Origin: Chloroflexota bacterium
GTDB lineage: Bacteria; Chloroflexota; Anaerolineae; Anaerolineales; DRMV01
Direction: 5' to 3'
Assembly (NCBI GenBank): GCA_011322445.1
Contig: DRMV01000042.1
Coordinates: forward strand, 1-45,162
Length of the DNA: 45,162 nucleotides
Shown here: in pieces, positions 22,261 to 30,645 of the stretch
Layout of the letters: each line of letters starts with the position of its first letter
How positions within the stretch are numbered: position 1 is the first letter of the stretch
Position numbers and translations under genes: made by a program
Notes under the pieces: generated by a model
Database searches by the model: none
Seen by the model: the letters and a program-made list of their open reading frames with translations, nothing else
What the model was told of the DNA's origin: nothing

Positions 22261-23802
22261 CTATGCCCGCCGACGCCGTCGCGCCCATACCACCACGCCT
22301 GCCAGCAGCACAGCCCCAGGCAGCACGAACACGAAGGCCAGGAAGAGCAGCATCAGCGTATCACGTCGCGGCAGCACGACGACGCGCTGGGTGGGCGTGC
22401 GCGGGTTGAGGTGGATGAGTTCCTGCTGTTTGCTGAGCCAGTCGACGCTGTTGAGGAAGAAATCGGCATTGCCGTAAGCGGGGTAGTAGGCGTTGCTGGC
22501 AAAGTCGGCGTCACCCACGACCACCACGCGCCCGTGGGTTTTCAGGTTTTCCAGCGCTGCCGCGATGCCCACCGGCCCTTTGATGTCTTTATCGTCTTCT
22601 TTGGCTTGTTGCTTTTGCAGCGCGGCAAGGTTGGTCTCGGCCCACGATTTGGGCTCGCTGCGCACCAGGGTAATTTCGTCAAGCCCATCGGGTACGGGCA
22701 CTGGCACGCCTACGCTGCGTGCGGTGGGGAAGATGGTCGCGACGGTCTTGATGGGGTCGGTGATTTTGTGCGCACCATATTTGTAGGAAACGATAACCGT
22801 TGCCGGGTTAGCCAGTGGGTCGATGACCAGGTCGGGCGTGAGGTTGAGGTGCCATTTGGCTTCCAAATAGGTGACCAGCGGCCCGGGTTTCGTATCGGGC
22901 TTGAGGGGCGGTTCAAGCAGCACCATCACGCCGCCGCCGTTTTGGATGAAGAGTTCCAGCGCGGCAATCTCTTCTTGCGAGAGCGGCTTTTGCGGCGCAG
23001 CGATGATGACCACGTTGGCATCTTTTGGCACGGCTTTGTGTTTCAGCAGGCTGAGCGGCTTGACGGTGTAGTTTTTGTTTTCCAGTTCGCGCTTGGCGGT
23101 GGAATAGCCTTTGTCGTCGAAGTCGTCAGGCGAGCGCTCGCCGTGGCCGGTGAGGAAGTAGACCACCTGCTTCTTGGGGTGCATGAGGCGCACCAGGGCG
23201 CTGGTCAGGTCTTGTTCCGTCACTGCCGTGACCTTTTCGGTGCGGTCGCCCATTTGCAGCACCACGGTGCCGTCGCGGGTGATGCCCATTTGCTGCGCGA
23301 TGGTAGGTTGGGCTTCGGGGTTGACGAACTTGTAGGTAAACTTGCCGTGCGAAGCAAAGGCATACTGGTCGAGCAGGTTTTGGGCATTCCCTTTGGGCAT
23401 GCGCGAGGTGTAGAAGGCCGTGGCCGTCACTTTTTGGGGAAGTTTGGCTAACGTGTCTAACGTGACCTGGGTGAGCGTGTGGCTTTTGTCGGCTGTGAGG
23501 TCCCATCGCTTGGGAAACTGGTAGCCGACGTAGTTGATGACGGCCAGGATGCCGATGAAGGCCAGGCTCAAAATGAGCGCGTTGCTGCCATAACGGGCCT
23601 GTCTTCCGGTCAGGGCGCTTTGGACTTTTTCAGGCACCAGGAAGACATACAGGGCCAGCAATAAAACTGTCCATGTGAGGCTCACCGTCACCACAGGGGC
23701 GAAGGCGCGGTAAACGATGTAGCCGCCGAAAGCCACCGCCAGCCCTACGAGGGCAAGCGCCAGGACCAGTGGGGCATAGCGTTGACGTTGTTCGCGTTTC
23801 AT
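22261..23802 (-). CDS. gldG: GldG family ABC transporter auxiliary membrane protein
   Basis: Protein of 513 residues with N-terminal membrane helices (about 13-50 and 70-90), a large extracytoplasmic region with the GldG/IFT52-like domain (QVVYFLTGHGERSPDDFDDKG, VVIIAAPQKPLSQEEIAALE, GGGVMVLLEPPL) and a C-terminal helix followed by a basic RRRRR end. In Flavobacterium GldG belongs to the gliding ABC complex; in other phyla the role is unknown. The start has GGAGG upstream and overlaps the permease stop (ATGA), so it is coupled to it. Confidence 0.87.
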   Translation of the reverse strand: MKREQRQRYAPLVLALALVGLAVAFGGYIVYRAFAPVVTVSLTWTVLLLALYVFLVPEKVQSALTGRQARYGSNALILSLAFIGILAVINYVGYQFPKRWDLTADKSHTLTQVTLDTLAKLPQKVTATAFYTSRMPKGNAQNLLDQYAFASHGKFTYKFVNPEAQPTIAQQMGITRDGTVVLQMGDRTEKVTAVTEQDLTSALVRLMHPKKQVVYFLTGHGERSPDDFDDKGYSTAKRELENKNYTVKPLSLLKHKAVPKDANVVIIAAPQKPLSQEEIAALELFIQNGGGVMVLLEPPLKPDTKPGPLVTYLEAKWHLNLTPDLVIDPLANPATVIVSYKYGAHKITDPIKTVATIFPTARSVGVPVPVPDGLDEITLVRSEPKSWAETNLAALQKQQAKEDDKDIKGPVGIAAALENLKTHGRVVVVGDADFASNAYYPAYGNADFFLNSVDWLSKQQELIHLNPRTPTQRVVVLPRRDTLMLLFLAFVFVLPGAVLLAGVVVWARRRRRA

Positions 23803-24542
23803 CAGCGCCACCTCCGGGTTTCAATGATGACCGTGCCGGCAAACAAGCCCAGCGCGGCGCCGCTCAGGTAGTAGATGATGTCGCGCGTGTCGATGATGCC
23901 ACGGGCGAAGGTGTCGTAGAAATGATGGCTGAGGTCAAGGTATTGCCAAAGGTTGCTGCCGCCCATGCTCTGGCTGGGGAAGCCCAGCAGCCACAGCAGC
24001 AGGAAGAAAGCCAGCGTTGCCACGAAGGCTGCAATCTGGTTGTTGAACAGCGCAGACACGGCTGTGCCCAGCGCGGTCAGCGTGGCAGCCATCAGCAGCA
24101 GCCCCAGGAAGCCGGTGATGACCGGACCCCAATCGATGCCCGGCGAAACCAACTGGTTGAGCACCACGGGGTAGATCAGCGCAATGAGGATGAGCGTGGC
24201 AACGAAAAGGAAACTGCCCAGCCATTTGCCGATGATGAGTTCCGCGTCGCTCACCGGCGAGGTGAGCAGCAGTTCGATGGTGCCCATGCGCTGTTCTTCG
24301 GCCAGAAGCCGCATGGTGAGGGCGGGCACGATGAAGACCAGCAGTGTGGTCATGGGGTTGACGATGATGCTGATGTCGGGGGCTGAGCCGGGCATCATAA
24401 ACGAGCGCATGGTGGTCGCGGCGATGTTGGCGTAAAAGATGATGCCCAGCACGAGCAAGAAGAGGAAAGCGGCCAGGTATGCCGCCGGGGTGGTGAAATA
24501 GCGGCTGTATTCCCTGCGGGCGATAATCCACAATGTGCGCAT
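23802..24542 (-). CDS. gldF: ABC-2 type transporter permease (GldF-like)
   Basis: Permease of 246 residues with six predicted membrane helices, starting MRTLWIIARREYSRYFTTPA, and the ABC-2 feature EEQRMGTIELLLTSPVSDAE between helices. It pairs with the ATPase encoded 3 nt upstream. The set of ATPase, permease, GldG and DUF4340 is a recurrent cassette outside Bacteroidetes. Substrate unknown. Confidence 0.9.
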   Translation of the reverse strand: MRTLWIIARREYSRYFTTPAAYLAAFLFLLVLGIIFYANIAATTMRSFMMPGSAPDISIIVNPMTTLLVFIVPALTMRLLAEEQRMGTIELLLTSPVSDAELIIGKWLGSFLFVATLILIALIYPVVLNQLVSPGIDWGPVITGFLGLLLMAATLTALGTAVSALFNNQIAAFVATLAFFLLLWLLGFPSQSMGGSNLWQYLDLSHHFYDTFARGIIDTRDIIYYLSGAALGLFAGTVIIETRRWR

Positions 24543-24545
24543 GGC

Positions 24546-25553
24546 TCACGCCTCCTCGGTGGGTTCGGCTTCGGTGGCTTCGGCGCTCGCTTCGGCTTCG
24601 CTTTCGGCTGTGGCCTCTGCGGCTGTTTCTTCTCCGATGAGTTGCAGGAAGATTTCTTCCAGGCTCATCGCGAGACGCCGCATTTCCAGCAGGTTGTGGC
24701 CGCTTTCCAGCACCGTGCGGGCAATTTGAGGCCGCACTTCGCTGCCTTCCTCGGCCACGATTTCAATTTGGCCGTCGTCCTTGCCGGCAACCATTTGCAC
24801 GCCTTGCAGTGCCCGCAGCCGTTCAAGCAGGCTTTCCTGTGGCTTCCCTTGCACGGTGACCAGAATGCGAGTGCCGCCCTGAAGCCGCATTTGCAGGTTT
24901 TCAGGGGTGTCTTCTGCAACGATGTGCCCTTTGTTGATGATGAGCACCCGGTCGCAGAGCTGTTGGGCCTCGGCCAAAATGTGGGTGGAAAGCAGCACGG
25001 TGTGCTCTTTGCCGATCTCCTGAATGAGGTTGCGGACTTCCACCACCTGGGTGGGGTCGAGGCCGATGGTGGGCTCGTCGAGGATGAGCACTTCAGGCCG
25101 ATGCAAAATGGCCTGAGCCAGCCCCGCGCGCTGGCGCATCCCTTTGGAAAGTGAGCCGATGAAACTGTCGGCGCGGTCTTCCATGCCCACCTGTTCCAGC
25201 ACTTCCCAGGCGCGGTCTTCTACTTTTGGCACGCGGCGCAACTGCCCCATATAAACAAGGTAGTCGAGCACGCTCATGTCGTTGTAGAGGGGCACCGTTT
25301 CGGGAAGGTAGCCCACCCGTTTGCGCACTTCCAGCGATTCGTCCACCACGTGGAAGCCAGCAATGCGGGCTGTTCCCGTGGTGGGCGGCATGTAGCCGGT
25401 CAGGATGCGCATGGTGGTGGTTTTGCCGGCGCCATTAGGGCCCAGGAAGCCCAGAATTTCCCCTTTTTTGGCGCTGAAATCCAGGTGGTCGATGGCGACC
25501 CGCGGACCATACGTTTTGGTAAGGCCTTGCACGGCGATCATGGTTTGGGTCAT
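24546..25553 (-). CDS. gldA: ABC transporter ATP-binding protein (GldA-like)
   Basis: ATPase of 335 residues. Walker A GPNGAGKTTTMR, signature SLSKGMRQRAGLAQA, Walker B VLILDEPTIGLD and the switch His in LLSTHILAEAQQL are all intact. A C-terminal regulatory region of about 90 residues precedes an acidic Glu/Ala/Thr tail (about 305-335) of low complexity, which is unusual in the family. It is the first gene of the operon, behind a good sigma-70 promoter. Confidence 0.92.
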   Translation of the reverse strand: MTQTMIAVQGLTKTYGPRVAIDHLDFSAKKGEILGFLGPNGAGKTTTMRILTGYMPPTTGTARIAGFHVVDESLEVRKRVGYLPETVPLYNDMSVLDYLVYMGQLRRVPKVEDRAWEVLEQVGMEDRADSFIGSLSKGMRQRAGLAQAILHRPEVLILDEPTIGLDPTQVVEVRNLIQEIGKEHTVLLSTHILAEAQQLCDRVLIINKGHIVAEDTPENLQMRLQGGTRILVTVQGKPQESLLERLRALQGVQMVAGKDDGQIEIVAEEGSEVRPQIARTVLESGHNLLEMRRLAMSLEEIFLQLIGEETAAEATAESEAEASAEATEAEPTEEA

Positions 25554-25589
25554 GGCGTCGCTCCACGAGTGGAATCGAGGGCGCGCGCA

Positions 25590-25636
25590 GCGTCCCCACA
25601 GGCTTTACTATAGACCCGCGGGGACGCCATAGTCAA
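25590..25636 (-). promoter_or_regulatory. Promoter of the Gld-type ABC operon with flanking inverted repeat
   Basis: TTGACT (25631-25636) and TATAGT (25607-25612) are 18 bp apart on the minus strand. Inverted arms GCGTCCCC (25590-25597) and GGGGACGC (25620-25627) lie on either side of the -10, one in the spacer and one at or after the transcription start. This could be an operator. Confidence 0.65.
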
Positions 25637-25664
25637 GAGGGTATGTCAAATTTCTAATGAAATC

Positions 25665-26651
25665 CTAATCTTGGGGGGCAGAGGAAGGCGGCTGGGCCGG
25701 GGAGGGGGTGCTCGCTGCGGGGGTGGATTCTGCGGGCACAAGGCTATCGAGCCGCTGGAGTTTGGCATACAACTCTCGCCACTGCACTTTGGAAACCCCC
25801 AGTTTTTGCCGAATGGCGTTGGGTTCCATGCCGGCCCGTAAATCCATGAGCGCGGCTGTCCAGCGGCACATGGAGAAGGAAAGGTGCTTGTTCAGGCCTG
25901 CGGCCTCGCCCAATTCTTCCAAAAGGTATTCCAGCCGGCGCGCTGTCCAGGGGAAAAGGCGTTCCTGGAGGGCGTATTGGCTGCGATATTCTTCAAAGGC
26001 TTCCAGCCAGCCTTCTGGTAGAGGGATTTTGCGCTCGCGATAGCGATGCTGGGGGCTGGCGTAGCGCACAAAGAGGTAAGGCTCTGGGACGTCAAGAGCC
26101 AGGTGGTTGAGGTGGATGTTGACGGTTTCGCTTTTCTTGATGCCTGTGCCGAGCAAAAGGGTAAGCAACACGTAAGGGCGCGCGTCGGCGGGGCGGGCGG
26201 TGCGCAGGGCCTGGGCTGCCGCCACCACGGCTTCAACCTCGGCAGGGGAAAGCACTTCAGGCAAAGGGCTGAGGACGGAGTGCTGCACCAGCCGCTCGGC
26301 AGGGTTGGTGAGAATAACGCCGCCCTCGTATAGCCACTTGAAGAACGACTTGAGCGACGTGATGCGGCGGGCGCAGGTTTTGGGGCTGCAGGGCACGCCG
26401 CGCCCTTCTTTTACCCAATCCATGAAGCGGTTGAGGTCGTCAGTGCTGATGCGGCCGAGGGGGGTGTCGGGGGGCAGGTAACTGGCAAGCAGCCGCAGGT
26501 CGCCGGTGAAGGCCTTGATGGTGTGTGGGGAGCGCCCCTGGTCTTGTAAGTAGATGCTCCAGGCCTTGATCACAGGGGCCAGGGGCATCTCGGGCGTCAG
26601 GTGAGCGCCAGAAGGCTGGGTGTTGGGTGGAGGAACATTCTCAGGAGTCAT
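25665..26651 (-). CDS. Tyrosine recombinase-like protein with altered catalytic residues
   Basis: Protein of 328 residues with an N-terminal SAM-like core-binding domain (about 25-120, YLQDQGRSPHTIKAFTGDLR, typical of XerC/D) and a phage-integrase-like C-terminal domain. The first catalytic Arg is Lys (LLGTGIKKSE, Lys172), the HxxR box reads SMCRWTAAL with Arg263 but no His, and the later LGH reads LGV. A Tyr is present at 295 (WRELYAKLQ). DNA cleavage is therefore doubtful, and a DNA-binding role is possible. The Pro/Ser/Ala-rich tail is not typical. The start at 26651 is the most likely of several. Confidence 0.8.
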   Translation of the reverse strand: MTPENVPPPNTQPSGAHLTPEMPLAPVIKAWSIYLQDQGRSPHTIKAFTGDLRLLASYLPPDTPLGRISTDDLNRFMDWVKEGRGVPCSPKTCARRITSLKSFFKWLYEGGVILTNPAERLVQHSVLSPLPEVLSPAEVEAVVAAAQALRTARPADARPYVLLTLLLGTGIKKSETVNIHLNHLALDVPEPYLFVRYASPQHRYRERKIPLPEGWLEAFEEYRSQYALQERLFPWTARRLEYLLEELGEAAGLNKHLSFSMCRWTAALMDLRAGMEPNAIRQKLGVSKVQWRELYAKLQRLDSLVPAESTPAASTPSPAQPPSSAPQD

Positions 26652-26702
26652 AAAGACCTGCCTTGCGTGTAGTATGTTCGTATAGTCACTTGGTTGCTGT
26701 GC

Positions 26703-26708
26703 AGTATA
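26703..26708 (-). promoter_or_regulatory. Possible -10 box of the recombinase-like gene
   Basis: TATACT on the minus strand, about 52 nt before the start codon; no convincing -35. The gap from here to the rplU promoter at 26906 shows no gene. Confidence 0.35.
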
Positions 26709-26905
26709 GCCGAGTTTGACGGCGGCGTCAAGGGGCATGTGTGGCCGAAGCGGGTGTGTGTCGAGGCGTCTTGTTACCGCTCAGCCTGCTTGGCGGTGAC
26801 ATGCCGCAAGGAACTTTTGGAGAGGCGCCTGATGCTTGAACCTGAAAAAGAGGGTGCCCGGCACTTTCCCTTCCCCAATCACCGCGCGTTGTTTTTCTGT
26901 TTTCG

Positions 26906-26934
26906 TTGACATCCATCCCCCCTTTCAGTATAAT
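26906..26934 (+). promoter_or_regulatory. Perfect consensus promoter of rplU-rpmA-rpmE
   Basis: TTGACA (26906-26911), 17-bp spacer, TATAAT (26929-26934): an exact sigma-70 consensus. Transcription would begin near 26941, leaving a leader of about 140 nt before rplU. The leader is GC-rich with several short inverted stretches and could carry an L21-type autoregulatory site, which I cannot define. Confidence 0.88.
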
Positions 26935-27081
26935 TGCGTGGCCTTAGCCCCGGCGCGGCGCGCAGGGGCGGGGTTTTGTGTTGTCCGTTCCGAAAGCCTG
27001 CTGCTGCGGGCTTTACCCCAACTTCCCCGCTACGCGGCCCTGTTTGGCGGCGCTGGCGGCGAAGTGAAGTCGGAGGTTTGT

Positions 27082-27396
27082 ATGCAGTATGCCATTGTCG
27101 AGAGTGGCGGCAAGCAATATAAAGCCGTCCCCGGCGGCACCATTGAAGTGGACCGCTTGCCGCACGAAGAGGGCGCCCAGATTGAACTGGAGCGCGTGCT
27201 TCTCGTGGCTGATGGCGACGCGGTGCAGGTGGGTAATCCCACCGTGCCCGGTGCCAAAGTGAAAGCCACGGTTGAAAAGCATTTCAAAGGCCGCAAAGTT
27301 ATTGTGTTCAAGTACATTCCCCGTGAACGCTATCGCCGAAAGCGCGGCCATCGTCAGCAATACACCCGCTTGCGCATCGACGCGATTGAAGCCTGA
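27082..27396 (+). CDS. rplU: 50S ribosomal protein L21
   Basis: Protein of 104 residues of the large subunit, binding 23S rRNA. It opens MQYAIVESGGKQYKAVPGG and has the C-terminal signature KYIPRERYRRKRGHRQQYT. ATG 27082 has CGGAGG 5 nt upstream; a longer frame to 26836 would read through the promoter. It is followed by rpmA 18 nt later, the usual order. Confidence 0.97.
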   Translation: MQYAIVESGGKQYKAVPGGTIEVDRLPHEEGAQIELERVLLVADGDAVQVGNPTVPGAKVKATVEKHFKGRKVIVFKYIPRERYRRKRGHRQQYTRLRIDAIEA

Positions 27397-27414
27397 GTGG
27401 AGAGGAGTTGACCT

Positions 27415-27678
27415 ATGGCTCATAAAAAAGGCGGCGGTTCCAGCCGCAATGGTCGCGACAGTCAAGCAAAACGCTTGGGCGTGAAAAAATACGGCGGCGA
27501 ACGCGTGCGTGCCGGGAACATCCTCGTGCGCCAGCGCGGCACGAAAATCAAGCCGGGGCGCAACGTGGGCGTGGGTGGCGATTATACCCTCTTTGCCCTG
27601 GTGGATGGTATCGTGCAGTATGAAACCATTCGCGATGGCCGGAAGCGCGTCAGCGTTGTGCCGTTCTCCGAGAATTGA
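27415..27678 (+). CDS. rpmA: 50S ribosomal protein L27
   Basis: Protein of 87 residues beginning [20 protein letters not shown], the N-terminal tail that reaches the peptidyl-transferase centre. There is no cleavable N-terminal extension of the Firmicutes type. Next to rplU, as in most bacteria. Confidence 0.97.
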   Translation: MAHKKGGGSSRNGRDSQAKRLGVKKYGGERVRAGNILVRQRGTKIKPGRNVGVGGDYTLFALVDGIVQYETIRDGRKRVSVVPFSEN

Positions 27679-27717
27679 ACCCCGCTATTGTTGCGGATAG
27701 AAAAAAAGGAAGCAGCC

Positions 27718-28182
27718 ATGAAAAAAGGCATTCATCCCGAATACTACTACGATGCCAAAGTGATTTGCGCTTGCGGCAACACCTGGACGACCGGGGCGAC
27801 GGTGCCGGTGGTGCACACCGACGTGTGCTATAAGTGTCACCCCTTCTTCACCGGTGAACAGCGCATCGTGGACACCGAAGGCCAGGTGGAACGCTTCAAG
27901 AAGCGCCTTGAGCGTTACGAGCGTTATCGCCAGGAAGAGGAAGCCCGCGCGGCCGCCCGCACTTCGCCGGAGCGCCCACTCACCGATTTTGGCCTTAGCC
28001 AGCGCGCTGTGAGCGCGTTGAGCAAGGCGGGCATTACCACCGCCGGCCAGGCGTTGGAAAAACTTGCTGAGGGCCCCGAAGCCCTTTTGGAAATTGATGG
28101 TTTTGGCAGCAAGTCGCTCATCGACTTGAAAAAAGCCCTCCGGCGCGAAGGTTACACTTTGCCGGAAGCAGAAGCAGCATAG
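27718..28182 (+). CDS. rpmE: 50S ribosomal protein L31 fused to an RNA polymerase alpha-CTD-like domain
   Basis: Protein of 154 residues, twice normal L31 length. Residues 1-68 are zinc-containing L31 ([10 protein letters not shown]; Cys17, Cys19, Cys37, Cys40; [10 protein letters not shown]). A charged helical linker (about 60-83) leads to residues 86-148, which align by eye with the helix-hairpin-helix C-terminal domain of Rpo[21 protein letters not shown] and [16 protein letters not shown]. Arg96 falls at the place of the DNA-contacting Arg265 of E. coli alpha. The reading frame is continuous, with AAGGA before ATG 27718 and a terminator after it. What the extra domain binds is unknown. 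Confidence 0.9.
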   Translation: MKKGIHPEYYYDAKVICACGNTWTTGATVPVVHTDVCYKCHPFFTGEQRIVDTEGQVERFKKRLERYERYRQEEEARAAARTSPERPLTDFGLSQRAVSALSKAGITTAGQALEKLAEGPEALLEIDGFGSKSLIDLKKALRREGYTLPEAEAA

Positions 28183-28205
28183 TTTTTCCCTTGTTTTGCT
28201 TTGAG

Positions 28206-28239
28206 AAGCCACCGCGCAGCCCTGTGCGGTGGCTTTTTT
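28206..28239 (+). terminator. Rho-independent terminator of the rplU operon
   Basis: GCCACCGC (28208-28215) pairs with GCGGTGGC (28226-28233), followed by six T (28234-28239). It lies 25 nt after the rpmE stop. Confidence 0.9.
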
Positions 28240-28312
28240 GTTGGCTTGGCCCGCTGCTTGCACTGGAAATCGTGCTACAATCAAACCATCTCCCCTTGGC
28301 CGAGGTGAGGCT

Positions 28313-30031
28313 GTGGTTGCTCCTTCGCCTGAAAACCTGGAATGGATTCGTCATATTCACCTTTTCCACGATCTGCCGGATGAGGTGCTGGCAGGTTTTC
28401 TGGAATCCATGGAAGGCCGTCCTTTTCAGGCGGGTGACGTGGTGGCGCGCGCGGGCGAGGCGTGCCACGGCTTGTGTTTCGTCCGTCGCGGCAGGGTGGA
28501 ACTTTTTCGGCCTGTAGGGAAAATGCTGGAAGATGCCGAAGATTTGCCTCTCGAAAAAACGAGCAAGCGCGTGGGTGTTTTGGTCAGCCGCGACTATTGG
28601 GGAGAAGAGTGCGTGCTGGAAGAAGACTATCCCGCTTTTGAATATACGGGGCGGGCTTTGGATGCAGGGGAGGTGTATTGCTGGCCGTTGGAAGCCGTGG
28701 GCGAGGCTGTGGCCCAGTATCGAGACATTTGGGAGTTTTTGAGCCTTGTGCAACGCAGCCGCCGTCGCATTCGGCGTAAGCGCCCTTCCTGGATTCCGGC
28801 TGACGAGATGGTGTACCTTTTGCTGGGACGTCCGCCGATTGCGTTGGTGCCACGCACATGGTGGTTGTTGCTGGCAGGCACTGTGGCCGCGGCTTTGCTG
28901 GTTATCGGCTCGGTCAAAGGCAGCACGCTGCTGATGGGGGTGGGGGGCGTGATTGGCCTGCTGGTTTTGCCGGGGCTTGCCTGGGAGTTTGAGGACTGGC
29001 GGAATGACTATTGTGTGGTCACCAACCGCCGGGTGGCGTGGGTGGACAAGATTGTTTTTCTCTACGAGAGCCGGAACGAGGCTTCCCTGGAATCGGTGCT
29101 TTCGGTGCACGTGCGCACCGATTGGTGGGGACGCTTGTTGCATTACGGCGATGTGATCGTGCGCACGTATGCTGGCAAAATCATCATCAGTGAGGTGGCT
29201 TTCCCTTACGTCGTTGCTGCCCTGGTGGAGGAATACTGGCAGCGCGCCCGCAGCCATGTTCGCCGCCAATCCGAAGAAGAGCTGCGCCACATGGTGATGG
29301 AGCGGTTGGGTAAACTGCCACCTGCTTCGGAAAATCAAGCCCAAGGGGGGGCGGGGGTTTCAGGGGTGCAGCGCACGGAAGGCTGGTTGCCGCGCACGCT
29401 GCGCAAATACACGCGCTGGTTGAAGCAGCGTGTCGAGGAAAATGGCACGGTCACTTACCGCAAGCATTGGTTTTTGTTGCTGCGACGTGGCGGGTTCGAG
29501 GGCCTGCTGTTGGTGGGGTGGTGGGTGCTGGTGGTGGCAGGATGGGCCGCGTTCCCGCACGTGGCCTACGCCGCAATGTGGTGGGGCGTCGCGGTATTGG
29601 TGGGATTGGGGCTGGCGATCTGGTTTGGCTACAAAGTGTGGGATTGGAGCAACGATATTTACCAACTGACCCCCGAGCACATCATTGATATTTACCGCAA
29701 GCCTTTTGGTTCGGAAGACAAACAGTCCGCGCCGCTGGAAAGCATTGAGAACATGACCTACCAGCGGCGGGGGTTCCTGGGGTGGTTGTTCAATTTTGGG
29801 GATGTCGAAATTCGCGTCGGCACGACCACCATGATTTTCGAGGGGGTGGCCCGGCCTGATATGGTGCAACAGGAAATTTTTCACTATATGGAGCGCCGCC
29901 GACGGCAGAAAGAGGCAGCCGATACCCAGCGCGAGAGCGATCACATGCTGCGCTTGCTGAAAGCGTTTTACGAAATCACCATGGAGGAAGGCGGGCCGCC
30001 TTTGCCTGAGAAGCCCGAAAGTGAGGTATAA
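28313..30031 (+). CDS. Membrane protein with cyclic-nucleotide-binding-like and two PH-like domains
   Basis: Protein of 572 residues. Residues about 10-150 resemble a cNMP-binding (Crp-type) domain (HLFHDLPDEVLAGFLESMEG, GDVVARAGEACHGLCFVRRG). The phosphate-binding cassette is changed (RDYWGEECVLEEDYPAFEYT), so classic cAMP binding is doubtful. Two membrane helices (about 190-235) lead to a bacterial PH_2-like domain (CVVTNRRVAWVDKIVFLYES). A second helix pair (about 425-470) leads to a second PH-like domain (YQLTPEHIIDIYRKPFG, GFLGWLFNFGDVEIRVG). Start GTG 28313 follows GAGGTGAGG. Function unknown; membrane signalling or envelope sensing is a guess. Confidence 0.78.
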   Translation: MVAPSPENLEWIRHIHLFHDLPDEVLAGFLESMEGRPFQAGDVVARAGEACHGLCFVRRGRVELFRPVGKMLEDAEDLPLEKTSKRVGVLVSRDYWGEECVLEEDYPAFEYTGRALDAGEVYCWPLEAVGEAVAQYRDIWEFLSLVQRSRRRIRRKRPSWIPADEMVYLLLGRPPIALVPRTWWLLLAGTVAAALLVIGSVKGSTLLMGVGGVIGLLVLPGLAWEFEDWRNDYCVVTNRRVAWVDKIVFLYESRNEASLESVLSVHVRTDWWGRLLHYGDVIVRTYAGKIIISEVAFPYVVAALVEEYWQRARSHVRRQSEEELRHMVMERLGKLPPASENQAQGGAGVSGVQRTEGWLPRTLRKYTRWLKQRVEENGTVTYRKHWFLLLRRGGFEGLLLVGWWVLVVAGWAAFPHVAYAAMWWGVAVLVGLGLAIWFGYKVWDWSNDIYQLTPEHIIDIYRKPFGSEDKQSAPLESIENMTYQRRGFLGWLFNFGDVEIRVGTTTMIFEGVARPDMVQQEIFHYMERRRRQKEAADTQRESDHMLRLLKAFYEITMEEGGPPLPEKPESEV

Positions 30032-30032
30032 T
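30027..30032 (+). promoter_or_regulatory. -10 box of def overlapping the upstream stop codon
   Basis: TATAAT overlaps the TAA of the preceding gene and lies 21 nt before the def ATG; AGGAGG is at 30043-30048. TTGCCT at 30002-30007 is a weak -35 candidate. Confidence 0.5.
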
Positions 30033-30052
30033 TCGACTGCTCAGGAGGTATT

Positions 30053-30562
30053 ATGGCCGTTCGTGAAATCGTAACAGTGCCGCATCCGGTGCTCCGCCGC
30101 AAGGCCGCTCGGGTGACGGATTTTGGCCCCGCTTTGCAGAAGTTGATTGACGATATGATTGACACCATGCGGGACGCCCCGGGGGTGGGGTTGGCTGCAC
30201 CGCAAGTCAACGTGTCTCAGCGGGTCATCGTGGTGGAATATGAAGATCCCGAGGAGGGGGTGCCGCACCAGTTGTACGCGGTGGTAAATCCGGAGATTGT
30301 GGCGTTTTCCAAAGAGACTGAGGTAGGGGTGGAAGGCTGCCTTTCCATCCCGGGGATTATCGGTGATGTGGTGCGGGCCAGGAGCGTGGAAGTGCGCGGC
30401 CTTGACCGCCACGGCAAACCCTTCCGTTTGCGCACTTCCGGCTGGCTGGCGCGGATTTTTCAGCACGAGATTGACCACCTCAACGGCGTGTTGTTCACCG
30501 ATCGAGCGACGCGAGTTGAGCGGGTGTCGCCTGAGCGGGCAGCGGAATTGGATCGCGTGTGA
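30053..30562 (+). CDS. def: Peptide deformylase
   Basis: Metalloenzyme of 169 residues that removes the formyl group from new proteins. All three motifs are intact: GVGLAAPQV, EGCLSIPG (metal Cys) and QHEIDHLNG (two metal His and catalytic Glu). AGGAGG precedes the ATG. No methionyl-tRNA formyltransferase gene follows, unlike many genomes; recF comes next, after a terminator. Confidence 0.97.
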   Translation: MAVREIVTVPHPVLRRKAARVTDFGPALQKLIDDMIDTMRDAPGVGLAAPQVNVSQRVIVVEYEDPEEGVPHQLYAVVNPEIVAFSKETEVGVEGCLSIPGIIGDVVRARSVEVRGLDRHGKPFRLRTSGWLARIFQHEIDHLNGVLFTDRATRVERVSPERAAELDRV

Positions 30563-30589
30563 TTGGTTCAGGTGCCGTATTTTTTGCCG

Positions 30590-30621
30590 CGCTGCCACGG
30601 GCTTTCCCTGGCAGCGTTTTT
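30590..30621 (+). terminator. Rho-independent terminator after def
   Basis: CGCTGCCA (30590-30597) pairs with TGGCAGCG (30609-30616), extended inside by GGG/CCC, then five T. Transcription of recF would need read-through or its own promoter. Confidence 0.88.
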
Positions 30622-30645
30622 CACGCCATTTTCGGGTAGCCGCTG

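Noticed and set aside
22003-23451. 482-residue plus-strand frame
   Set aside because: It lies opposite gldG, has shadow-type composition and no start signals.
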